Source of the DNA: Neorhizobium sp. JUb45
GTDB taxonomy: Bacteria > Pseudomonadota > Alphaproteobacteria > Rhizobiales > Rhizobiaceae
Assembly (NCBI RefSeq): GCF_004343585.1
Contig: NZ_SLYW01000002.1
Span: forward strand, 496,001-560,000
Length of the DNA stretch: 64,000 nt
Reading direction: 5' to 3'
Shown: piece after piece, positions 54,801-64,000 of the stretch
How positions within the stretch are numbered: the first letter of the stretch is position 1
How the letters are laid out: the number at the start of each line of letters is the position of its first letter
Notes under the pieces: generated by a model
The model's database searches: none
Told to the model about the DNA's origin: nothing
Seen by the model: the letters and a program-made list of their open reading frames with translations, nothing else
Position numbers and translations under genes: made by a program

Positions 54801-55607
54801 TCACAAAGCTGTCGAATGAATACGTTTTTTTTCGTTCTGTGTCATTTCGAAATACGCCGTGACACCGGCATAGACGACGGCCGACAACAGGAAGCCAAGC
54901 AGCGCATCGGAGAAATAATGCCCTCCGAATGAAACGCGCAACGCTGGTGAAGCCAGCGTGATGGCAAGCAGAGGAGGGGCAACAACTGCTCTGTAGCGCG
55001 CCGGCAACATAAAGATCAGGCATGCGACCCAACCCGCACCTGCAGCTTCGCCGGAAACGAAGGAGCAGTTGGTGTAACAGGAGCCATCGAAAGAGCCCGC
55101 GGCGGAAAACAGTCGCTGACCGCCGAACATATCGGTTTCATAAGGCCGTGGCCGGCCGGAAATAGATTTGAGGATGAGATTGACGAGAATGTAGGGGCCG
55201 GAGATCAGCGCGATCAGCGCAATCCAGCATCGTCTGGTGGTGTCTACGCAGTAGGTTGCGCCATGATGCTGCAGATTGCGGACCAGCACGATGATCAGAA
55301 CGACGGCAAAGAAGGCAGGCATGTAAAAAAACACGCGCCGCACGCCCTGAAGGCCCGAATCGTTCGCAAGCGGAAAGAAGCTGCATATGTCGGCAGTCTT
55401 GTTGGCGGCGATGCAACTGGAGGGGTCGAAAAAAGCCTTGGCTATCTCGACGTCGATCTGCGGAAATGCGTGAAACAGGGCCAACAGGCAGAACCAGAGC
55501 GTCGAAAGAATAAGGAACCAGCCTTTTGCGCCGGTCATCCACGAGCTATTGACCTTTGCTGGAGCGGAAAAGGCAAATGCCGGTCTCTTCGCTGGTGCTT
55601 GCTCCAT
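54801..55607 (-). CDS. PAP2-family phosphatase, possibly lipid A phosphatase
   Basis: A 268-residue membrane phosphatase with about six helices. PAP2 motifs: KSISGRPRP (Lys147 to Pro155), VSGEAA (184-189) and RVSFGGHYFSD with Arg224, His230 and Asp234. The second motif is SGE and not SGH, a variant seen in LpxE/LpxF-like enzymes. Rhizobia dephosphorylate lipid A with such enzymes, so a lipid-phosphate role is likely. It lies next to the lpt genes, in the same direction as them. Confidence 0.85.
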   Translation of the reverse strand: MEQAPAKRPAFAFSAPAKVNSSWMTGAKGWFLILSTLWFCLLALFHAFPQIDVEIAKAFFDPSSCIAANKTADICSFFPLANDSGLQGVRRVFFYMPAFFAVVLIIVLVRNLQHHGATYCVDTTRRCWIALIALISGPYILVNLILKSISGRPRPYETDMFGGQRLFSAAGSFDGSCYTNCSFVSGEAAGAGWVACLIFMLPARYRAVVAPPLLAITLASPALRVSFGGHYFSDALLGFLLSAVVYAGVTAYFEMTQNEKKRIHSTAL

Positions 55608-55821
55608 GTGCCCCCGGTCGTTGCTATGTGGTCGCTTGTATAGATCCTAACTGCTAGTAGGGGTTGATGACAAGATTGAGACGGCGCTGTCGTGATTGGT
55701 TATGTTAACGACACAATCGGCGCTCTTGCATCACCTGCCAAAAAGGCCATGATCACGCCTTTTCGAGACCGCAAGGTCGCCTATCGAATTGCCTGTTTGA
55801 AGATTACCTACCGGAGAAGAC

Positions 55822-57315
55822 ATGCCCGCTAAATTCCAGATATCGTTTGCTAAAACGGCCCGCGCCGATGGCGGTGTCGCCATCCTTCTGAAACTTGCGG
55901 GCGATCAGCCGCCAGCCGGCGCTTCCGATGCCGATCCGGCCGGCATCTATGCAAAAGCCGCAAGCGTTGCCGAATTCAGCGGCAAGAATTCGAGCATTCT
56001 CGACATCGTTGCACCGCATGGGTCGCCTTTTGACAGAATTGCAGTGCTGGGTCTTGGCAAGCCGGCAGGGCTGGTCGCGTATGACTGGCTGCGTGTCGGT
56101 GGCATTGCTGCGGCCTCGGTGAAGACGGCTTCGAAGGTTGCAATCTATGTGGATGCGCCGGGCATTGCTGTGGATGGCGAGAAGGCTGCGAACGTGGCGC
56201 TCGGCATGCTGCTGCGCGCCTACAGTTTTGACAGCTACAAGACGAAAAAGAAGGGCGAAGAGGACGATAAGGCCGTCAAGACGGTGAACGTGACGATCGT
56301 CACTGCCGATCCTGCCGCCGCCAAGGCTGCCTTCGTCGCCGCGCAGGCGGTTGCCGATGGCGTCAACCTTGCCCGCGAACTCGTCAACCTGCCGCCCAAC
56401 GTGCTCGGTCCTGTGGAATTTGCCGCAAAGGCAAAGGAACTGGAAAAGCTCGGCGTCGAGGTGGACATCCTCACCGAGAAGGAAATGAAGAAGCTCGGCA
56501 TGGGCGCGCTTCTCGGCGTCGCACAAGGCTCGGTCAAGCCGCCGCGCATCGCCGTCATGCACTGGAAGGGCGGAAAGTCCAAGGAACAGCCGGTTGCCTT
56601 CGTCGGCAAGGGCGTCACCTTCGATACCGGCGGCATTTCCATCAAGCCGGGCGCCAGCATGGAAGACATGAAGGGCGATATGGGTGGCGCTGCCGCGGTG
56701 ACCGGCCTGATGCACACGCTCGCCGCGCGCAAGGCCAAGGTCAACGCCATCGGCATTATCGGTCTCGTTGAAAACATGCCGGACGGCAATGCTCAGCGTC
56801 CGGGTGATATCGTCACCTCGATGTCCGGCCAGACGATCGAGATCATCAATACCGATGCCGAAGGTCGTCTCGTTCTGTGTGATGCGCTCTGGTATTGCAA
56901 GGAAACCTACAAGCCGCGCTTCATGATCAATCTGGCGACGCTGACCGGTGCGATCCTGGTGGCGCTCGGCAACCTGCATGCCGGCCTGTTTTCCAACAAT
57001 GACGAGCTCGCGGGCCAGCTTCTGGCCGCCGGCGAAGAGAGCCAGGAAAAGCTGTGGCGCATGCCGCTGTCGAAGGATTACGACAAGATCATCGACTCGC
57101 GTTTTGCCGACATGAAGAACAGCGGCGGCCGCCATGCCGGTTCGATCACCGCTGCCCAGTTCCTGGCACGTTACGTCGGTGACACGCCCTGGGCGCATCT
57201 CGATATCGCCGGCACCGCCATGGGTTCACCGTCGAACGAGATCAACCAGTCCTGGGGTTCGGGTTACGGCGTGCGTCTGCTAGACCAGCTCGTCCGTACA
57301 AACTTCGAAGCCTGA
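55822..57315 (+). CDS. pepA: Leucyl aminopeptidase PepA
   Basis: A 497-residue M17 aminopeptidase. The C-terminal catalytic domain has [15 protein letters not shown] (metal Asp and Lys), [10 protein letters not shown] (signature; metal Asp and Glu) and [10 protein letters not shown]. Two-metal enzyme forming hexamers. The start at 55822 is preceded by GGAGAAG. Divergent from the PAP2 gene; followed by holC. Confidence 0.95.
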   Translation: MPAKFQISFAKTARADGGVAILLKLAGDQPPAGASDADPAGIYAKAASVAEFSGKNSSILDIVAPHGSPFDRIAVLGLGKPAGLVAYDWLRVGGIAAASVKTASKVAIYVDAPGIAVDGEKAANVALGMLLRAYSFDSYKTKKKGEEDDKAVKTVNVTIVTADPAAAKAAFVAAQAVADGVNLARELVNLPPNVLGPVEFAAKAKELEKLGVEVDILTEKEMKKLGMGALLGVAQGSVKPPRIAVMHWKGGKSKEQPVAFVGKGVTFDTGGISIKPGASMEDMKGDMGGAAAVTGLMHTLAARKAKVNAIGIIGLVENMPDGNAQRPGDIVTSMSGQTIEIINTDAEGRLVLCDALWYCKETYKPRFMINLATLTGAILVALGNLHAGLFSNNDELAGQLLAAGEESQEKLWRMPLSKDYDKIIDSRFADMKNSGGRHAGSITAAQFLARYVGDTPWAHLDIAGTAMGSPSNEINQSWGSGYGVRLLDQLVRTNFEA

Positions 57316-57319
57316 TCTC

Positions 57320-57766
57320 ATGACCGATGTGCTGTTCTACCACCTGACCGATTCGAAGCTGGAAGAGGCGCTGCCGTCGCTTCTGGAAAAGAGTGTCGAG
57401 CGCGGCTGGAAAGTGGTGGTGCAGACCAGAGCCGAGGCGCGTCGGGATTTTCTCGACGCGCACTTATGGACCTTTCGCGATGACAGTTTTCTGCCGCATG
57501 GCACCGATGCGGCCGAGATGGCGGAGGCTCAGCCGGTGCTGATCACCGCCGAAAGCGGCAATGCCAATGGCGCCACCGTGCGCTTCGTGGTCGATGGCGC
57601 CGAGCCGCCGGCGCTCGATGCATACGAACGCGTCGTCTTCATGTTCGACGGTTATGACAGCGAACAGCTGGAGGGCGCCCGCGCCCAGTGGAAGCAGCTG
57701 AAAGGTGAGGGCCATGCGCTCACCTATTGGCAGCAGCAGGAAGGCCGCTGGGTCAAGAAGGCCTGA
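57320..57766 (+). CDS. holC: DNA polymerase III chi subunit
   Basis: A 148-residue HolC. VLFYHLTDSKLEEALPSLLEKSVERGWKVVVQT is the family opening, then the HLWTFRDDSFLPHGTDAAEMAEAQPVLIT segment. It links the clamp loader with SSB on single-stranded DNA. It begins four bases after pepA, an arrangement common in proteobacteria. Confidence 0.93.
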   Translation: MTDVLFYHLTDSKLEEALPSLLEKSVERGWKVVVQTRAEARRDFLDAHLWTFRDDSFLPHGTDAAEMAEAQPVLITAESGNANGATVRFVVDGAEPPALDAYERVVFMFDGYDSEQLEGARAQWKQLKGEGHALTYWQQQEGRWVKKA

Positions 57767-57778
57767 CCTGACCGCTTC

Positions 57779-58654
57779 TTACGATCGGTTGAAGGCTGCG
57801 TCCTGTGCGGCTGCAGCCGAAAGAAGCGGGCCGCGTTGCCCACCGTAACGCAACGAAACGACCTTATAACCCTCGGCTTTCAACTGCGTCAGCAATGCGG
57901 GCAGCATCGAAGCGGTGCGGTTGTGGATGTCATGCATCAGGATGATGCCACGGCCGTGGCGGCGCAGGTCAGCCATCGTGCGGGTCGCGACAGCGGCTGG
58001 CGAGACGCCAAAATAGTCTTTCGAATCGATCTGCACGTCGAGCACGACCATCCGGTTCTGGGCAACCCAGTGGCGCAACGTGCCGCTGTCGGAGAGATAG
58101 GGGAAGCGGAAGAAATTGGCGTCGGTGCGGGTAGCGGCCCTCACGGCATCGCGGCCGCGGTTGATCTCGGCAATCGCCTCATCGACGGCAAGCTTGCGCA
58201 GATCGGCATGGCGGAACGTGTGGCTGCCGATCGTATGGCCCGCATCCACCACTTGCCGGGCGATTTTCGGATAGGCTTTCGCCATCTCGCCGACCATCAG
58301 GAAGGTCGCCTTGACATGGAAATCATCCAGCGTCGCGAGAATGCGCTCGGTCTTTTTCGGCACCGGACCATCATCGAAAGTCAGCACGACTTCCTTGTCG
58401 CGCAGCTTGATGTCGGAAAGCGAGGTCACCGTCAGGTCGCGACCGGCAAGGCCACGCGGATTGCTCATCCGTCCCCAGGCGGCGGGCGTTAGCGCCACGG
58501 GCGATTTGGCATCATCCTTGGTCTGCAGCGGCCCGGTTGCGTTGCCGGCGGCAAAGGCGCTCTTCAGCGATCCACCCTCCGACGGCGGCTTGCCGGCGCA
58601 GGATGAAAGAAGGCAGGCGAAAGCAGCGGCGGCACACAGGACGCGAACGGGCAT
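57779..58654 (-). CDS. Polysaccharide deacetylase family lipoprotein
   Basis: A 291-residue NodB-homology protein with a lipoprotein signal (lipobox LSSC, Cys19). The NodB motifs are VVLTFDDGPVPKKT (catalytic base and metal Asp) and HTIGSHTFRHADLR (metal histidines), followed by FRFPYLSDSG and ILMHDIHNRT. Substrates of this family include chitin oligomers and peptidoglycan glycans; which one here is not known. It sits at the periplasmic membrane face. Convergent with holC. Confidence 0.9.
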   Translation of the reverse strand: MPVRVLCAAAAFACLLSSCAGKPPSEGGSLKSAFAAGNATGPLQTKDDAKSPVALTPAAWGRMSNPRGLAGRDLTVTSLSDIKLRDKEVVLTFDDGPVPKKTERILATLDDFHVKATFLMVGEMAKAYPKIARQVVDAGHTIGSHTFRHADLRKLAVDEAIAEINRGRDAVRAATRTDANFFRFPYLSDSGTLRHWVAQNRMVVLDVQIDSKDYFGVSPAAVATRTMADLRRHGRGIILMHDIHNRTASMLPALLTQLKAEGYKVVSLRYGGQRGPLLSAAAAQDAAFNRS

Positions 58655-58754
58655 GAAGACTTCTCGATGACGGATGACACGGGAATCAGTGTGTCGTCAT
58701 CTTTCGTCGAACATGGTTAACGGGTGGTTACGGAGCGCATGCCTGAGGTTGAGA

Positions 58755-59153
58755 TCAATCTTTGGCCAAATCCGTCAACGAAAAATCATTGCCGACATAA
58801 AGCAGTGGAAGACCGGCTGCCCTGGCTCCGGCATAGGAGAAACAATCGCCGAAATTGAGTTTTGCCGGATGTCGGCCCTTGCCGTAACGGGCAAAAGCGT
58901 CGATGGCGAGGGATGCGATCCTGTCCGTGATCGGAACGATCGAGATGTCGAAATCGTTCAGGAAATCCCGGATGATCTGTTCCGCGTCCACCACTGCGAT
59001 ATTGCGCTTGCTGGCCAGCACGACCGTCGCTTCGTAGATGACCGTCGGCAGCGTCACGCGAGGCGGCGTCGCGTTCTCCAACTGAGCGGCGATTTTGCCT
59101 GCCTCAGGTCCTGCGATCAGCGTTTCGATAATCGCGGACGTATCGACGACCAT
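58755..59153 (-). CDS. vapC: VapC-type PIN-domain toxin (second)
   Basis: A 132-residue PIN-domain protein. Acidic site: Asp4 in VVDTSA, Glu41 in VIYEATVVL and Asp103 in NFGDCFSYAGA, ending LLYVGNDFSLTDLA. Related to the Rv0624-like group of VapC with the NFGDC motif. ATG 59153 shares one base with the vapB stop (TGATG). Intact. Confidence 0.92.
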   Translation of the reverse strand: MVVDTSAIIETLIAGPEAGKIAAQLENATPPRVTLPTVIYEATVVLASKRNIAVVDAEQIIRDFLNDFDISIVPITDRIASLAIDAFARYGKGRHPAKLNFGDCFSYAGARAAGLPLLYVGNDFSLTDLAKD

Positions 59154-59425
59154 CAGATTTCCCACATCTCGTCGAGAAAAGCCTTGTCGTCGAAATCGGG
59201 ATTGGGTGTGCCCAGCGCCTTTACGCGATCCTGCAGGGCCTTCAGCCTCTCTTCCGGAGATTTTTCCTGTGGGGTGTCCTTCGGTATCGCGTCCGCAGCC
59301 ACCTCCTCATCCACCACGCGCTCCAGCGCCTGCCGGATGGCATCCGTCTTGGTCGGCGCCTTCAAAATTCTCTGCGCGTGTTCGGCCAGCGCGTCGAGTT
59401 CGGGATCAGTGATGTGAAGGGCCAT
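59153..59425 (-). CDS. vapB: VapB-type antitoxin (PSK-factor family)
   Basis: A 90-residue protein. ALHITDPELDALAEHAQRI and KTDAIRQALERVVDEE form a ribbon-helix-helix-like N-terminus of the Rv0623/PSK family. An acidic, proline-containing tail ends FLDEMWEI. It precedes vapC by a TGATG overlap. ATG 59423-59425 on the minus strand, preceded by ACGAGGTG. It would neutralise VapC and repress the operon. Confidence 0.9.
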   Translation of the reverse strand: MALHITDPELDALAEHAQRILKAPTKTDAIRQALERVVDEEVAADAIPKDTPQEKSPEERLKALQDRVKALGTPNPDFDDKAFLDEMWEI

Positions 59426-59492
59426 GGCAGCACCTCGTGGAGATGGACTTTCAGGATAGTGTATCTCCACGAGGCGAACAACTGCAGGCAAG

Positions 59493-61535
59493 TCAGCCCT
59501 TCATGATCGTGCCGCGCAAAAAGCTGTGGCCGAGCGACTGTCGCGTCGCCATTTCCGTGCTGTCACCGGCGCCGCCGTGCCCGCCCGAGCCGAACTCGCG
59601 GAAGAAGGGAGCATGTCCTTCATCGATCAATCGGCTGGCGAAACGCCGGGCGTGTGAAGGGTGGACACGGTCGTCATTGGTCGAGCTTTCGATATAGACC
59701 GGCGGATAGCTGACTGCGCCCGCCGGCTTTACCTGATGCAGCGGCGAATAGGTCAGCATCGCCTCCAGATCTTCGGCCACGTCCGGATTGCCGTATTCGT
59801 CCATCCACGCCTTGCCGGATGGGAAGAGATGGAAACGCGACATGTCGATCACCGGCACCGAGGTCCACACCGCACCAAAATCTTGCGGATAGCGGGTCAG
59901 CATCACCGAGGTCAGCAGACCACCATTGCTGCCGCCGTTGCAGGCGATGCGTGAGGGTTTCGAATATCCGCGTTTCACCAGATCACGCGCCACGGCGACA
60001 AAATCCTCGAATGCCTTGTGGCGGCCCTTGCCTTTGGCGACCTTGTGCCAGTCGGGCCCAAGCTCGCCGCCACCGCGAATATAGGCCTGCACGAAACCGC
60101 CGCCTCCGGAAAGCCACAGGCCATAGGCGCCGGAATAGACCGGCGACAGCGACACTTCGAAGCCGCCATAGGCATACATCAGGATGGGCAACTCGCCCTT
60201 GGTCCAGTTCTTCGGCAGCACGATGTGATAGGGCACTCTGGTGCCGTCTTCCGAAATTGCTTCCAGAAGCTCCGACTGCATGCCCTCGGCATCGAAAAAG
60301 GCGGGGGAGGCGCCGATCGGCACAAGTTCTGGCTCGGCGGCGTGATCGGTCAGGTCCAGCCGATAGGCGGTGGAGGGCAGGAGAAACCCCTGGCCGATGA
60401 CGGTGAGGATTTCCTCGCCAAGGGTGAGGTCGGCATCGAGCAACCGGTAACCGATGCTCTGCAGGCCTTCCGGCAAAACCAGTTCCTTAGGCTCGGCATC
60501 CGGTTTCGTCAGATCGACCAGATAAAGTTTTGGCAGCATGCGGTCGCTGACCACGAACACCGCCCAGCTTTTCAAAACCGAGAACTGCGAAACTGACTGC
60601 CCGTCCTGCGGCGAAAACAGCACGCGGGCCTTGCCGAGCGGTTCAGGACCGAAAGGTGAGAATTCCTGCAGGATCAGGCTGCCGGTCGGATAACGCTCGT
60701 CTGTCTTTGCCCGCCAGATGGCATGGCTGTGGTTGAGGTCGATATCTATTTCTGTTGGCAGGTCCAGCGGGCGCAGGTTGCCGTCCGCATCGCGCACCTC
60801 GATACCGATCCTGCCGATATCGAGAATGCGCGAATAGATTTCGATCGCGCGCTCGTCAGCCTTTCCACCCCAGAGCAACGGATCGATGAAGCCGACCATG
60901 CCGGTAATGTCATCCTTGCCGGCTTCGAACAGGATTGGCGCGTCCTTCGGCTCGACGCCACGCTTCAACCTGCGTGCAATGCGAGGCCAGCCGGAACGGG
61001 TGGCTGAATTTTCGTCGATCGAGCCGAAATAGGCGATCTCATCAGGCGCGATCCAACTGGCGTGGGCGCGCGTTGCCGGTGTGTCGAAACCACCTTCGAC
61101 GAAGGCCTTGGTATCTGTGTCAAACTCCAGCAGCCGCACCTGATCCGAACCGCCATCGGACAGGATCAGCAGAACACGGGTCGGCTCATACGGGGAGGTG
61201 ACGGCGCCCGAATAGATCCAGCGTTTGCCTTCCTTGGCACAGAAGGCATCGAAATCGAGCACGGTTTCCCATGCTGCTTCCGGCTTCGGCTCCTGACCGA
61301 CCGGCAGGCGTCGCCATAGGCCAAGTGGATTGTCCTTCGAACGGTGAAAGTCGAACAGCCATTGGCCGCGCCGTGTCGGCACGATCAACCGGTCTTCGCG
61401 CTCGATCATCGCTTTCAGCGCATCACGATCCTTCTCGAACTCGGGCGTCCTGAATGTTTCGTCGAACTGTGCGTTGCGCTCGGCAACGAAGGCCAGCGTC
61501 TTCGGGTCGTTGTCGTTTTCGAGATACAGATCCAT
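59493..61535 (-). CDS. Prolyl oligopeptidase-family serine peptidase (S9)
   Basis: A 680-residue S9A-type protein: an N-terminal seven-bladed propeller-like part and a C-terminal alpha/beta hydrolase. The nucleophile Ser lies in NGGSNGGLLTSVML, the Asp in TNDDRVHPSHARR and the His in GSGGHGGAGDST. It cleaves short peptides after proline in the cytoplasm, which is the usual activity; substrate unknown. ATG at 61535. Stands alone. Confidence 0.92.
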   Translation of the reverse strand: MDLYLENDNDPKTLAFVAERNAQFDETFRTPEFEKDRDALKAMIEREDRLIVPTRRGQWLFDFHRSKDNPLGLWRRLPVGQEPKPEAAWETVLDFDAFCAKEGKRWIYSGAVTSPYEPTRVLLILSDGGSDQVRLLEFDTDTKAFVEGGFDTPATRAHASWIAPDEIAYFGSIDENSATRSGWPRIARRLKRGVEPKDAPILFEAGKDDITGMVGFIDPLLWGGKADERAIEIYSRILDIGRIGIEVRDADGNLRPLDLPTEIDIDLNHSHAIWRAKTDERYPTGSLILQEFSPFGPEPLGKARVLFSPQDGQSVSQFSVLKSWAVFVVSDRMLPKLYLVDLTKPDAEPKELVLPEGLQSIGYRLLDADLTLGEEILTVIGQGFLLPSTAYRLDLTDHAAEPELVPIGASPAFFDAEGMQSELLEAISEDGTRVPYHIVLPKNWTKGELPILMYAYGGFEVSLSPVYSGAYGLWLSGGGGFVQAYIRGGGELGPDWHKVAKGKGRHKAFEDFVAVARDLVKRGYSKPSRIACNGGSNGGLLTSVMLTRYPQDFGAVWTSVPVIDMSRFHLFPSGKAWMDEYGNPDVAEDLEAMLTYSPLHQVKPAGAVSYPPVYIESSTNDDRVHPSHARRFASRLIDEGHAPFFREFGSGGHGGAGDSTEMATRQSLGHSFLRGTIMKG

Positions 61536-61622
61536 GAAAGGCCTCCTCAGTGTTGAGGCCTTTACCTAGGCATGGGGATGGGGCAGGGCAACCTGTAATA
61601 CGTCATAAGACGCACCGATGCC

Positions 61623-63506
61623 TTAACCCGCCATGCCCTCTTCATATTCCGAGGAAAGCATCAGCCATTGCTCTTCCGCATGGGAAAGTTTTGCCGCCGC
61701 TTCACCACGTTCCTTGGCCTTGGCTGCCGCCTTGGCGGGTGCTTTCTCGTAAAGCGCCGGATCCGCAAGCTCTTTATCAAGCGCTGCAATCAGCTTCTCA
61801 AGCTTGGCGGTCAAGGCCTCGGTTTCGTTGATCTTTTTCTTGAGCGGCGCAAGCGAGGCGCGCTTTTCGGCATTCGCCTTGCGCTGGTCTGCCTTGTTCA
61901 CCTGCTCGTCTGCGACTTGCGCCTTGTCGTCCTTCTTGCGGCCGGCGGCGATGATCAGGTCGCGATATTCTTCCAGATCGCCCTCGAAGGGTTTGACCGT
62001 ACCTTCGTTGACCAGCCACAGCCGATCGACGGTCGCCTCGATCAGGTGGCGATCATGGGAGATCAGGATGACGGCGCCGTCATAATCGTTCAGCGCCTCG
62101 ATCAGCGCCCGGCGGCTGTCGATGTCGAGATGGTTGGTCGGTTCGTCAAGGATGAGCAGGTTCGGCGCATGGAAGGCGGCCAGGCCCATCAGCAGGCGGG
62201 CTTTTTCACCACCGGACAGGTCCTTGGCGGCGGTGGCCATCTTTTCCGTAGCGAGACCCATCTGCGCTACGCGGGCGCGCACCTTTGCTTCCGGCGCATC
62301 CGGCATCAGCCGGCGCACGTGGTCGACGGGGGATTCGTTGGGGATCAGATCATCCAGCTGGTGCTGCGCGAAAAATCCGATCGACAGCGACGGCGCCAGC
62401 TTCATCTCGCCGCCATCGATCTTCAGACGGCCGGAAATCAGCTTGGCGAAGGTGGACTTGCCGTTGCCGTTGGAACCGAGCAGCGCGATACGATCGTCGG
62501 CATCGATGCGCAGGGTGATATTTTTCAGGATCGGCTGGCCGGGCGTATACCCGACGCCACCCTTGGAAATGGCGACGATCGGCGAGGCCGGCTGCTTTTC
62601 CGGCTCCGGAAAGGTGATCGGCTGTACGTGATCTTCGACCACGGCCGATACCGTGCCCATGCGCTCCAACGCCTTGATGCGGCTCTGCGCCTGCTTGGCC
62701 TTGGAGGCCTTGTAGCGGAAACGATCGATATAACTCTGGATATGCTTTCTGGCGGCGTCGCTTTTTGCCTTCGCCTTCATCTGCAATTCGTCGTTCTCGG
62801 CCTTCTGGCGCTCGAACTGGTCGTAACCGCCGCGATAGAAGGTGAGCTTCTGCTGGTCGAGATGCACGATCGAATTGACGGCATTGTTGAGCATATCGCG
62901 ATCGTGGGAAATCACGATGACCGTGTGCGGATAACGCCGCACGTAATCCTCCAGCCACATCGTGCCTTCAAGGTCGAGATAGTTGGTCGGTTCGTCGAGC
63001 AGCAGCAGATCCGGCTCGGCGAAGAGAACTGCGGCCAGCGCCACGCGCATGCGCCAGCCACCGGAAAACGACGAGGCGGGCCGCAGCTGCGCTTCGGCAT
63101 TAAAGCCGAGGCCGGCCAAAATGCTGCCGGCGCGCGCTTCCGCCGAATGGGCGTCGATATCGACAAGCCGCATCTGAATTTCGGCAATGCGGTTCGGGTC
63201 GGTCGCGGTTTCGGCCTCAGCCAGAAGCGCGGTGCGCTCCTTGTCGGCGGCCATAACGATCGTGATCAGCGAGTCCTCGGTGCCCGGCGCTTCCTGCGCC
63301 ACCTGACCGATACGGGCATTTTTGGGGATCGATACCGATCCGCTTTCCGAAGCCATGTCGCCGGTGATGATCTTGAAAAGCGTCGATTTGCCGGCGCCGT
63401 TACGGCCGACAAGGCCCGCCTTGGAGCCTGCCGGAAGCGTGACGCTGGCATGGTCGAGGAGAAGGCGGCCGGCAATGCGGGCGGAAAGGTCGGTAATCGT
63501 GATCAT
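61623..63506 (-). CDS. ABC-F family ATPase (Uup/YheS-like)
   Basis: A 627-residue soluble protein with two ABC domains in tandem and no membrane segment. Walker A: GRNGAGKST and GSNGNGKST; signatures: FSGGWRMR and LSGGEKARLL; Walker B: LLLDEPTNYLD and LILDEPTNHLD. The inter-domain linker and the Lys-rich C-terminal coiled coil are typical. ABC-F proteins act on ribosomes. The start at 63506 begins MITITDLSARIAGR, as in relatives. The frame is open to 63542. Confidence 0.92.
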   Translation of the reverse strand: MITITDLSARIAGRLLLDHASVTLPAGSKAGLVGRNGAGKSTLFKIITGDMASESGSVSIPKNARIGQVAQEAPGTEDSLITIVMAADKERTALLAEAETATDPNRIAEIQMRLVDIDAHSAEARAGSILAGLGFNAEAQLRPASSFSGGWRMRVALAAVLFAEPDLLLLDEPTNYLDLEGTMWLEDYVRRYPHTVIVISHDRDMLNNAVNSIVHLDQQKLTFYRGGYDQFERQKAENDELQMKAKAKSDAARKHIQSYIDRFRYKASKAKQAQSRIKALERMGTVSAVVEDHVQPITFPEPEKQPASPIVAISKGGVGYTPGQPILKNITLRIDADDRIALLGSNGNGKSTFAKLISGRLKIDGGEMKLAPSLSIGFFAQHQLDDLIPNESPVDHVRRLMPDAPEAKVRARVAQMGLATEKMATAAKDLSGGEKARLLMGLAAFHAPNLLILDEPTNHLDIDSRRALIEALNDYDGAVILISHDRHLIEATVDRLWLVNEGTVKPFEGDLEEYRDLIIAAGRKKDDKAQVADEQVNKADQRKANAEKRASLAPLKKKINETEALTAKLEKLIAALDKELADPALYEKAPAKAAAKAKERGEAAAKLSHAEEQWLMLSSEYEEGMAG

Positions 63507-63576
63507 GGCGGCGGTTTTGGCGCAAACCGTCGGCCCTGACAAGACGTCATGTCCAAGCCTTCAGGACAAAGTGATT

Positions 63577-64000
63577 TTAAGCCCGTGCCGTGCGTGCCAC
63601 GGCCTTGCCGCCACCGATCACCACCGGCTGGCGCGGATTTGACAGCGCGCTGTCCAATGCAACGGCGGCGCGGCTGCGCAATTCCTGCGGCGAATGGGCG
63701 TCGTCGGTCAGCGCAACGCCGATCGACAGTTCCATCGGCAGTGTCGCCGGACGGTTTTCCTCTGGAATGAGCTGCAGCCCGTTGATGATCGAATTGTTCA
63801 GACGGTCGGCAATTGCGCCGACATTTTCCTGGCCTACATTGTCGAACAGGAAGGCGAATTCGCGCGGGCCGATGCGGGCGACAAAATCGTTCTTCTTGAT
63901 GGTGTTGCGGAAGATCGAGGCTGATTTTTTGAGGACACGATTGCCCACCGTGTCGTTCGGCACCTGTGTGGCATCGAACAGACGGTTGAGAGAGACGAGG
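63577..64000 (-). CDS. GGDEF-domain protein, C-terminal part, degenerate active site
   Basis: The frame is open from the window edge to a stop at 63577, about 140 residues. It is the C-terminal part of a GGDEF domain: LFDATQVPNDTVGNRVLKKSASIFRN, then DFVARIGPREFAFLFDNV, where the active-site GG(D/E)EF is replaced by GPREF, and a later PMELSIGVALTDD segment. Loss of the glycines and acid predicts no diguanylate cyclase activity. It may instead bind c-di-GMP or GTP. N-terminal domains lie outside the window. The tail is basic. Confidence 0.8.
   Translation of the reverse strand, partial: LVSLNRLFDATQVPNDTVGNRVLKKSASIFRNTIKKNDFVARIGPREFAFLFDNVGQENVGAIADRLNNSIINGLQLIPEENRPATLPMELSIGVALTDDAHSPQELRSRAAVALDSALSNPRQPVVIGGGKAVARTARA

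Noticed and set aside
55804..57198. A 464-codon minus-strand frame opposite pepA
   Set aside because: His/Arg/Asp-rich shadow of pepA.
61668..63539. A 623-codon plus-strand frame opposite the ABC-F gene
   Set aside because: Leu/Arg/Gly-rich shadow of the ABC-F gene, whose motifs are all intact.

Overview
The window is almost all coding and reads as ordinary chromosome of a member of the Rhizobiaceae (Rhizobium/Agrobacterium type, Alphaproteobacteria). The evidence is gene order: rpsF-rpsR-DUF2232-rplI, dnaB, alr, radA, cvpA, purF, then fabD-fabG-acpP-fabF-mltG-yicC-gmk, then lptF-lptG-lptD-surA-pdxA-rsmA, then pepA-holC, together with GC-rich codons and Rhizobiales-style intergenic palindromes. 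No tRNA, rRNA, CRISPR array, insertion sequence, integrase or prophage was seen.

Layout. 1-5.1 kb: a ParE-type toxin coupled to ynfA, a YedK-type DNA-protein crosslink sensor, a LysE exporter, a small unrecognised protein, the phosphatidylethanolamine genes pssA and psd, and two unrecognised small membrane proteins. 5.1-14.4 kb: a luciferase-like monooxygenase, an Atm1-type ABC exporter followed by a 46-residue membrane protein, a LysM protein, a LOG-family hydrolase, a DHCW cupin, and two RarD-type permeases flanking a methyltransferase. 14.4-21.5 kb: a HigBA-like module, citramalate synthase, an intergenic palindrome element, and a six-gene chain (vapB-vapC-three GFA paralogues-proline iminopeptidase) in which every junction is a 4-base stop/start overlap, then cysS. 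21.7-34 kb: an AT-richer unknown gene coupled to an SDR, then the conserved purF-cvpA-radA-alr-dnaB-rplI-rpsR-rpsF block, interrupted by a ParDE module and a TumE/TumA module whose toxin is frameshifted.

34.2-38.9 kb is accessory: a calcium-binding repeat protein with a 19-residue period, a neighbour that may share its N-terminal layout, a small membrane protein, an aldo/keto reductase and an Nramp-like carrier without the usual metal-binding motif. 39-45.7 kb is fatty-acid synthesis and cell-wall/nucleotide genes. 45.7-47 kb holds a SigJ-like sigma factor and a carboxymuconolactone decarboxylase-fold protein. 47-54.7 kb is outer-membrane assembly (LptF, LptG, LptD, SurA) with pdxA and rsmA. 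54.8-64 kb has a PAP2 phosphatase, pepA, holC, a polysaccharide deacetylase lipoprotein, a second vapBC, an S9 peptidase, an ABC-F ATPase and the 3' part of a degenerate GGDEF gene.

Most genes are housekeeping: membrane lipid (pssA, psd, fab genes, PAP2), outer-membrane transport (lpt genes), replication and repair (dnaB, radA, holC, yedK) and translation (cysS, rplI, rpsR, rpsF, rsmA). The novelty lies in small modules inserted between them: six toxin-antitoxin loci, several unrecognised small proteins, the coupled GFA operon and the RTX-like pair. I see no large undescribed multi-gene system.
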